Of a stretch of 11,995 bases of DNA, positions 7,456 to 11,995 are shown piece after piece; positions within the stretch are counted from its first letter, which is position 1, and every line of letters starts with the position of its first letter. Origin of the DNA: WFQV01 sp964611145 (GTDB lineage Bacteria > Bacteroidota > Ignavibacteria > Ignavibacteriales > Melioribacteraceae). The stretch spans positions 1 to 11,995 of the forward strand of contig CAZSYM010000049.1 in the NCBI GenBank assembly GCA_964611145.1, written 5' to 3'. A program made the position numbers and the translations under genes. Under the pieces are notes generated by a model. The model was not told the origin of the DNA. It ran no database searches and worked only from the letters and a program-made list of their open reading frames with translations.

Positions 7456-8810
7456 AATTTCAACACCTTTTCAGTTGTTTTTTTAATTTTAAATCTTTCA
7501 TCCAAACGCAGTCCCACCAACCAAACTATTCGTCCGCCGTTTGTGAGAACCAAATACCTGTCTTTCAAACCGGAAGGAACTTTTACGTCCGTCAAAAAAT
7601 CGGAAATCTTTTTCCTTTTGCTCATTCCAAGCGGATAGAAAAAATCCCCATGCTTCCATTCCCGCAAAAAGAAAGATTTTTCCAACCCATCGGCATCAAT
7701 AAATTCAACTGTTTTATCGTCCTTATACTTTTCAACCTCGGAAAGCTCGGCATTTCCAACACTCAATTCACCCAGCCACGTCGATACGGTTTCCCCCGTT
7801 CGAATTTCTTTTTCCCCCTGTTTCGCCTTTTCTTTGATAAAAATAATCTCATTTCCTCTTTCTTTGAAAGCGCTAACGCCACCGGGCAATACATTTACCT
7901 TTCCCGGCTGATTTTCCGCCAGGTCCAGCAGGGATTCCAAATTCTCGAAAGAAAGCTCTCCGCCGAAAAATTCCCTAAACGTCTTTTTCAAAACCTCCGC
8001 CAATGCTCCCGTGCCGAACTCTTTCGTAAAATCGAGTTTCACGCGAACGCCGACATAATCCTTGCGCACAAACGAATTGAAAAGATACTCGGTTGTTTTT
8101 CTTAAGAAATCAATCTGGGATTCCATCGACAGAGTGGATTTTAAAATCGTTTTTTCCAGCGAGGGATTCAATTTGTCCTTCAGCTTGGGAAGTATTTCGT
8201 TTCTCAAAAAATTTCTTTCAAAATCATTTTTAAGATTCGAGGAATCGGTACGGTAAGAAAGTTCTTGCTCCCTCAAATACTCGATGATTTCCTCTCGAGT
8301 AACGCACAGAAGCGGACGAACTATTTTCCCCCGTCGAACAGGTATTCCCGCCGTAGCCGAAATTCCTTTCCCTTTCAAGATGTTTAACAGAACCGTTTCC
8401 GCATTATCGTTTGCATTATGACCAGTAACAATGAGATTAATATCAAGTCGGGAAGCAATTTCTTCCAATTTAGAATAGCGCAATTCCCTTGCGGCTTCTT
8501 CGACGGAAAGATTTCTCTCCCTTGCAATTTTCTTAACATTTACCTCCGCTGCATAAAAGGGGATATTCCGTTTTTCACAAAAATTCTCGCAGAACTTTCC
8601 GTCTTCTCTACTTTCCTCGCCTCTCAAATTGTGTTCAACATAAGCGGCGGAAACTTCGATTCCGAAAAGTTTTTTGTTTTCCCATAAAAGATTAAGGAGG
8701 CAAAGCGAATCGGGACCGCCGCTAAATGCCACAAGCACTTTATCCCCGCTATCGAGCAGTTTTCTTTCTTTTATAAAGCGTATTACTTTCTTTTCAAATT
8801 CACGAGCCAT
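7443..8810 (-). CDS. tilS: tRNA(Ile)-lysidine synthase
   Basis: A 455-residue enzyme that converts the wobble cytidine of tRNA-Ile(CAU) to lysidine using ATP and lysine, letting the tRNA read AUA codons instead of AUG. The N-terminal PP-loop domain has the P-loop SGGPDS (30-35), then VEHNLRGEESRED (58-70) and VTGHNANDNAETVLLNILKG (128-147), all characteristic. FLRNEILPKL (201-210) marks the start of the helical linker. The remainder (about 215-455) is the substrate-binding and C-terminal domain, ending in a TilS_C-like segment with GDFFYPLGMSKRKKISDFL; this two-part length is normal for the longer type. No clear Shine-Dalgarno lies before the ATG. It follows greA by 41 nt and overlaps hpt by 13 nt. 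Confidence 0.97.
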   Translation of the reverse strand: MAREFEKKVIRFIKERKLLDSGDKVLVAFSGGPDSLCLLNLLWENKKLFGIEVSAAYVEHNLRGEESREDGKFCENFCEKRNIPFYAAEVNVKKIARERNLSVEEAARELRYSKLEEIASRLDINLIVTGHNANDNAETVLLNILKGKGISATAGIPVRRGKIVRPLLCVTREEIIEYLREQELSYRTDSSNLKNDFERNFLRNEILPKLKDKLNPSLEKTILKSTLSMESQIDFLRKTTEYLFNSFVRKDYVGVRVKLDFTKEFGTGALAEVLKKTFREFFGGELSFENLESLLDLAENQPGKVNVLPGGVSAFKERGNEIIFIKEKAKQGEKEIRTGETVSTWLGELSVGNAELSEVEKYKDDKTVEFIDADGLEKSFFLREWKHGDFFYPLGMSKRKKISDFLTDVKVPSGLKDRYLVLTNGGRIVWLVGLRLDERFKIKKTTEKVLKLCLN

Positions 8811-8830
8811 TTCTAAAAATTTGTTTTGAC

Positions 8831-8856
8831 AATGAATCGTTTAAGCATGATTCATT
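8831..8856 (-). repeat. Inverted repeat at the end of greA
   Basis: AATGAATC (8831-8838) and GATTCATT (8849-8856) are perfect complements around a 10-base loop. The right-hand arm contains the greA stop codon (8852-8854). No T-run follows directly on the minus strand, so this is not a standard terminator. It could be an RNA-processing or 3'-end-protecting hairpin between greA and tilS, or chance in AT-rich sequence. Confidence 0.4.
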
Positions 8857-9322
8857 CGATTTCAAGAATCTCGAATTTAACAATGCCAGCGGGGACTTTT
8901 GCCTCGACGGTTTCGCCTTTTTTAGCGCCCATCAGAGCCTTACCCACGGGAGAGGAGAAAGAAATTTTTCCTTTTGATAAATCGGCTTCCTCCGGAGAGA
9001 CAAGCGTATAGGTAAACGTCTTCTGATTTCCCAAATGTTTCACAGTAACGGTAGAAAGAATCGTAACTTCGTCCTTAGGAAGTTTCGATTTATCAATTAC
9101 ACGCGCGCGTGAAAGCAACTCCTCAAGCTTACTAATTTTAAGCTCGAGCAATCCCTGTGCATCCTTTGCGGCATCGTATTCGGCATTTTCCGAAAGGTCG
9201 CCATAAGAACGCGCCTCTGCTATTCTCGCGGCCATCTCCTTTCTACCGCGGGTTTTCAAATCTTTTAACTCTTTTTCAAGTTCAATTAAGCGCTCACGAG
9301 TTAAATAAACAAAATTTGTCAC
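8852..9322 (-). CDS. greA: Transcription elongation factor GreA
   Basis: A 156-residue factor that enters the RNA polymerase secondary channel and stimulates cleavage of backtracked transcripts. The N-terminal antiparallel coiled coil (about 1-76) carries the tip motif YGDLSENAEYDAAKD (40-54), with the two acidic residues Asp42 and Glu45 that hold the catalytic magnesium. The C-terminal FKBP-like domain ends with GKISFSSPVGKALMGAKKGE (117-136) and a final VPAGIVKFEILEIE. Length is normal. The start is GTG (9320-9322), supported by a strong AAGGAG ribosome binding site (9332-9337) 9 nt upstream; no ATG occurs before residue 30. It begins a probable operon with tilS, hpt, ftsH and the kinase-like gene. 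Confidence 0.96.
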   Translation of the reverse strand: MTNFVYLTRERLIELEKELKDLKTRGRKEMAARIAEARSYGDLSENAEYDAAKDAQGLLELKISKLEELLSRARVIDKSKLPKDEVTILSTVTVKHLGNQKTFTYTLVSPEEADLSKGKISFSSPVGKALMGAKKGETVEAKVPAGIVKFEILEIE

Positions 9323-9360
9323 TTAAAGACACTCCTTAATTTTTTAGGGATGTTTTAAAA

Positions 9361-9391
9361 GAAAATGCCACCGCTTTTCCGCAGTGGCATA
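9361..9391 (-). terminator. Intrinsic terminator after ispG
   Basis: ATGCCAC (9365-9371) pairs with GTGGCAT (9384-9390). One C/A mismatch and two further G-C pairs lie inside, closing a 6-base loop. On the minus strand the stem runs into TTTTCTTTTAAAA, a good U-rich tail. It lies 67 nt past the ispG stop and about 40 nt before greA, so it should separate the two transcription units. Confidence 0.8.
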
Positions 9392-9393
9392 CT

Positions 9394-9401
9394 CAAAAAT
9401 A
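9394..9401 (-). promoter_or_regulatory. Candidate Bacteroidetes-type -7 element for greA
   Basis: Minus-strand TATTTTTG matches TAnnTTTG, the -7 element of the Bacteroidetes housekeeping sigma factor. A TTGA lies 19 nt upstream, only roughly like the -33 TTTG. The predicted start would fall inside the first arm of the neighbouring hairpin, so this transcript could not form the terminator. The motif is short and may be chance. Confidence 0.25.
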
Positions 9402-9413
9402 ATCAATTCTTCG

Positions 9414-9444
9414 CTTGATTTCAAGATTTTAGCGGCAGAATCTT
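9414..9444. repeat. Overlapping small inverted repeats after ispG
   Basis: CTTGA-TT-TCAAG (9414-9425) is a near-continuous palindrome. It overlaps AAGATT (9423-9428), which pairs with AATCTT (9439-9444) around a 10-base loop. The arms share AAG, so the two structures are mutually exclusive. They lie in the 135-bp ispG-greA gap. No function is evident; on the plus strand the second is followed by T-rich sequence, but no plus-strand gene is present. Confidence 0.3.
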
Positions 9445-9457
9445 AATTTTTTCCCTT

Positions 9458-11377
9458 TTAAGAATTTTCCTTCTCGCGCCATTTTCCGTCGCTTTTTATC
9501 AAATCAATCAATTCATCCACGGCTTTTTCCGAGGGCACATTTCTTTTAACCACCTCCTTGCCCCGATACAGAGTGATTTTCCCAACGCCTGAGCCCACAT
9601 AGCCATAATCCGCATCCGCCATTTCGCCAGGACCGTTTACGATGCACCCCATTATGCCGATTTTGATTCCCTTCAAATGTTCCGTTCTTTTACGAATCTT
9701 AGCCGTTACCTCCACCAAATCGAAGAGCGTTCTTCCGCACGAGGGACATGCTATGTATTCGGTGCGAGAAATTCGGGCTCGGGTAGCCTGCAAAATTCCA
9801 AAAGCAAGGGAATTGAAACGGCAGTTCCCATTTCCCGTAATCCAAATTCCATCTCCAAAGCCGTCCGCAAGCAATCCTCCAAAATCGGTAGAAGCATACA
9901 ACTGTAATTTCTCGCAATCAAGAGAATCGTAATTTATTCTGATTATTACCGGATTCTCAATGCCTTTCAGCTTCAGCTCGAAAAAAAGTCGCCTCAATTC
10001 AATCATAGGATGCGCACCCTCGGCAAAGGCTACGAAAACCACATTTTTCTTATTTGCTATCTCCGAAAATTCTTGGGAAAAAAGGTCTTCGAGCTTTATT
10101 TGAATAAGAACCGTTCTTTGTTGAGAAAGGTCATGGTAATTACTAAGATTTACCAACGGTAACGCTCTTGAATCTTCAAGCGTTCCCAACTCCGCAACGA
10201 TTCCCGCATCGGGGGGAATTTCCTCTGCGTGGCTTTTTTCCCGCACATAAAAATAATCCGCTCCCGCATCTCCGGGTTTCCACATGCTCTCTTTCGCCGA
10301 AAAAAAATACCCCGCTTCTTCAAGTTCTTTCTCCAACGAAGACTCCCCGTGCCTTCCCAGTTCATAAATCACTCTTGGGGGATTGCCTCCGCCGAAATTG
10401 CCAACTTCGAAAGTCCGTCTCTTTTCATAATTAAAGGGATTTATCGGTATAGTTTGAACATCGGGGATTTCTTTTTCCGTTCTATAAACCGAATATCGTT
10501 CGGCTATCATTTTAGCAACGGGAATTTCATTGACGGGGGGTTCGGTCAGCGAAACGCGAATGGTATCGCCGATGCCGTCTTCCAAAAGCGTTCCTATTCC
10601 CGCAGCGGATTTTATGCGACCATCCTCGCCTTCTCCCGCTTCGGTAACGCCAAGATGCAAAGGGTAATTCATTCCTTCGGCCATCATTCGATTGACAAGA
10701 AGGCGATACGCTTCTATCATAATTTTCAAATTACTCGCTTTCATCGAGAGGACAATATCGTGATAATTTTCCTCTTCGCAAATTCTAACAAACTCAAGTG
10801 CGGATTCCACCATTCCTTCGGGTGTATCTCCGAAGCGACTCATTATTCTATCCGAAAGGGAACCGTGATTCGTCCCGATGCGCATGGCGGTGCCGTATTC
10901 TTTGCAAACTTTAATCAAAGGAATGAATTTTTCTCTGATTCTTTCCAGCTCTTCTTCGTATTCTTTATCCGTATATTCAATAGTTTTGAATCTCTTTTTA
11001 TCGGCAAAATTGCCCGGATTGATGCGGATTTTCTCCACAATTCTGGCGGCTATCTCCGCCGCGTGAGGCGTAAAATGAATATCCGCAATCAAAGGGATTT
11101 CATATCCCCGTCGTTTTATTTCCTTTTTTATTTCGGCAAGGTTCTGGGCATCACGAACACTCGGGGCGGTTATGCGCACATATTCACAGCCCGCTTCGGC
11201 AAGTTCGATCGCTTGCAACGCGGTGCCGAGCGTATCCATAGTATCGGTAGTTGTCATAGATTGAACACGAATAGGATTATTACCCCCCAGAGGCACATCG
11301 CCAATCCGCACCACGCGTGTAACAAATCTTTGCGGTTGCGTAATGCTAACGCAGTATTTTTTCTCTTCTGGAATCAT
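9458..11377 (-). CDS. ispG: 4-hydroxy-3-methylbut-2-enyl diphosphate synthase, long (three-domain) form
   Basis: A 639-residue iron-sulfur enzyme of the MEP isoprenoid pathway. It reductively converts the cyclic diphosphate MEcPP to HMBPP. The N-terminal TIM barrel (about 15-295) includes RVQSMTTTDTMDTL (37-50), ADIHFTPHAA (98-107), RINPGNF (118-124) and LGVTEAGEG (242-250). An inserted domain (about 300-530) makes this the long form found in Chlorobi, Bacteroidetes and plastids; the usual bacterial enzyme lacks it and has about 370 residues. The C-terminal [4Fe-4S] domain has Cys544 and Cys547 (ACPSCGRT), Cys578 and Glu585 (GIMGCIVNGPGE), matching the four expected cluster ligands. AAGGGG (11382-11387) is a good ribosome binding site for the ATG. 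The gene follows the DJ-1/PfpI gene by 11 nt and ends at a strong hairpin. Confidence 0.97.
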   Translation of the reverse strand: MIPEEKKYCVSITQPQRFVTRVVRIGDVPLGGNNPIRVQSMTTTDTMDTLGTALQAIELAEAGCEYVRITAPSVRDAQNLAEIKKEIKRRGYEIPLIADIHFTPHAAEIAARIVEKIRINPGNFADKKRFKTIEYTDKEYEEELERIREKFIPLIKVCKEYGTAMRIGTNHGSLSDRIMSRFGDTPEGMVESALEFVRICEEENYHDIVLSMKASNLKIMIEAYRLLVNRMMAEGMNYPLHLGVTEAGEGEDGRIKSAAGIGTLLEDGIGDTIRVSLTEPPVNEIPVAKMIAERYSVYRTEKEIPDVQTIPINPFNYEKRRTFEVGNFGGGNPPRVIYELGRHGESSLEKELEEAGYFFSAKESMWKPGDAGADYFYVREKSHAEEIPPDAGIVAELGTLEDSRALPLVNLSNYHDLSQQRTVLIQIKLEDLFSQEFSEIANKKNVVFVAFAEGAHPMIELRRLFFELKLKGIENPVIIRINYDSLDCEKLQLYASTDFGGLLADGFGDGIWITGNGNCRFNSLAFGILQATRARISRTEYIACPSCGRTLFDLVEVTAKIRKRTEHLKGIKIGIMGCIVNGPGEMADADYGYVGSGVGKITLYRGKEVVKRNVPSEKAVDELIDLIKSDGKWREKENS

Positions 11378-11388
11378 TCCGCCCCTTG

Positions 11389-11898
11389 TTACTTTTCAAG
11401 TAAATAAAAAAGCGTTTCGATGAATTCCAACGCCGCATCGGGATCTTTGGCGGTGACAATGTTGTCGGCAACAACCACGGGGCTTTCCGTAAACACTCCT
11501 CCCTCGCTCTCTATTATTCCTCGGGCTTCTTTATAAGCAGTAGCGTTTTTCCCTTTCAGTACACCGGCTTTGGCTAAAACAGCAGGAGCATTACAAATGG
11601 CACCCACAGGTTTGGATTCGTCTACAAAATTTCTAATCACTTTTTTCAACTTGTTGTTCTCGGTATAGTTTAAAATACCATTTCCACCGATAATTGCCAC
11701 CGCATCGAAATTGGCGGATTTCATATTAAAAAAAGAAACATCGTGTTTGATTTTACTTCCCTTATCACCAACACAAAGTCCGCTTGCGTCCGAAGCGATA
11801 AAAACTCTAACGCCGTTCCGCTCCAAGAAATCCTTCACGGTAAAAAATTCCGTTTCGTTAAAATCTCTCGCGGCAATTATTATTAAAACACTTTTCAC
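11389..11898 (-). CDS. DJ-1/PfpI family protein
   Basis: A 169-residue single-domain protein of the DJ-1/PfpI superfamily (class I glutamine amidotransferase-like fold). The nucleophile elbow is VGAICNAPAVLAKAGVLKGK (98-117), with Cys102 as the expected reactive thiol. An acidic partner lies near the N-terminus (Glu15 or Glu17 in DFNETEF). The AVAIIGGNGILNY stretch (67-79) is also typical. The residue after Cys is Asn, as in DJ-1-like proteins, rather than the His of PfpI proteases, so peptidase activity is unlikely. Members are chaperones, glyoxalase/deglycase-like enzymes or redox sensors, and the activity here is unknown. The start is GTG (11896-11898): an in-frame stop lies at 11905-11907 and the next Met is residue 59. 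It is transcribed ahead of ispG with an 11-nt gap, probably as one unit. Confidence 0.9.
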   Translation of the reverse strand: MKSVLIIIAARDFNETEFFTVKDFLERNGVRVFIASDASGLCVGDKGSKIKHDVSFFNMKSANFDAVAIIGGNGILNYTENNKLKKVIRNFVDESKPVGAICNAPAVLAKAGVLKGKNATAYKEARGIIESEGGVFTESPVVVADNIVTAKDPDAALEFIETLFYLLEK

Positions 11899-11929
11899 TG
11901 TACTTTACCATCGACTTATTTCATCCTTG

Positions 11930-11937
11930 CAAATATA
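11930..11937 (-). promoter_or_regulatory. Candidate promoter for the DJ-1/PfpI-ispG unit
   Basis: Minus-strand TATATTTG fits the Bacteroidetes -7 consensus TAnnTTTG exactly. It lies about 31 nt before the GTG start and immediately after a terminator-like hairpin, a sensible place for a new transcription unit. No clear -33 TTTG is present. The motif is short, so confidence is limited. Confidence 0.35.
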
Positions 11938-11966
11938 AAAAAACCGAAGCTTAACTCCGATTTTTT
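11937..11966. terminator. Terminator-like hairpin upstream of the DJ-1/PfpI gene
   Basis: CTCCGATTTTTT (11955-11966) can pair with AAAAAACCGAAG (11938-11949) across a 5-base loop, allowing two G-U pairs in RNA. On the minus strand the stem ends in a run of seven T, as expected for the end of a minus-strand gene lying to the right of the window. The plus strand also has a T6 tail, so it could work in both directions. Confidence 0.65.
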
Positions 11967-11995
11967 CATGCAACAAAAATTCAAAAGCACTTGCC

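Noticed and set aside
8813..8848. An 11-codon minus-strand mini-ORF (MLKRFIVKTNF) between greA and tilS as a leader peptide
   Set aside because: It has no ribosome binding site, no repeated regulatory codons and no attenuator structure after it. A frame this short is expected by chance.
10229..11407. A 392-codon open frame on the plus strand opposite ispG
   Set aside because: It lies antisense to almost all of ispG, whose motifs and cluster ligands are unmistakable. The translated antisense product is Phe/Arg/Ser-rich with no recognisable domain, which is typical of a codon-usage shadow.
11389..11898. Intracellular protease PfpI
   Set aside because: The residue after the nucleophilic Cys102 is Asn, not the His of the PfpI Cys-His arrangement, so the safer call is DJ-1/PfpI superfamily without a protease claim.
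1..11995. CRISPR arrays, insertion sequences, phage genes, tRNA/rRNA genes or defence systems
   Set aside because: No spaced direct-repeat arrays, transposase motifs, terminal inverted repeats or structured RNA genes were found by reading both strands. All intergenic gaps are under 160 bp and mostly filled by terminators and leaders.

Overview
The window looks like a chromosomal housekeeping segment from a member of the Bacteroidota/Chlorobi (FCB) group, most likely an Ignavibacteria-type lineage. Three things support this. One encoded protein has a C-terminal type IX secretion sorting domain of the 'YQNYPNPFNPST' kind. One gene encodes a DUF4837 lipoprotein, a family I know mainly from this group. 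IspG is the long three-domain form typical of Chlorobi/Bacteroidetes and plastids. Two intergenic TAnnTTTG motifs, resembling the Bacteroidetes -7 promoter element, agree weakly. Several genes have clear Shine-Dalgarno sequences (GGAGG, AAGGAG, AAGGGG, AAGGTG). The assignment is inference from sequence features only.

Layout: ten protein genes, nine on the minus strand. The only plus-strand gene (89-1279) encodes a secreted T9SS cargo protein and converges on the minus-strand genes, with a terminator hairpin between the two. Reading the minus strand in the direction of transcription (right to left): a GTG-started DJ-1/PfpI protein followed 11 nt later by long-form ispG, ending at a hairpin near 9361-9391; then greA, tilS, hpt, ftsH and a polyprenol/phytol/diacylglycerol-kinase-like membrane protein. 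In that second group tilS and hpt overlap, hpt and ftsH are 15 nt apart, and ftsH and the kinase-like gene overlap by 4 nt (ATGA). Next comes the DUF4837 lipoprotein gene, with a TATAAT-like box in front and a terminator behind. Last is a two-gene group: a small NifX/NifB-type cofactor-binding protein and a 10-TM putative metal exporter (ArsP_2 type).

How the genes relate: tilS-hpt-ftsH is a widely conserved bacterial neighbourhood (tRNA-Ile decoding, purine salvage, membrane proteolysis). Here it is extended upstream by greA and downstream by a lipid/isoprenoid kinase-like enzyme. IspG supplies isoprenoid precursors through the MEP pathway and is transcribed behind a DJ-1-family gene. The NifX-like/ArsP_2 pair suggests metal handling.

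No mobile element, CRISPR array, RNA gene, phage gene or defence system is visible, and no stretch longer than 300 bases lacks a gene. I did not find a convincing new multi-gene system. The most interesting items are the NifX-like/exporter pair with a hairpin that could mask the exporter's ribosome binding site, and the uncharacterised N-terminal domain of the T9SS cargo.
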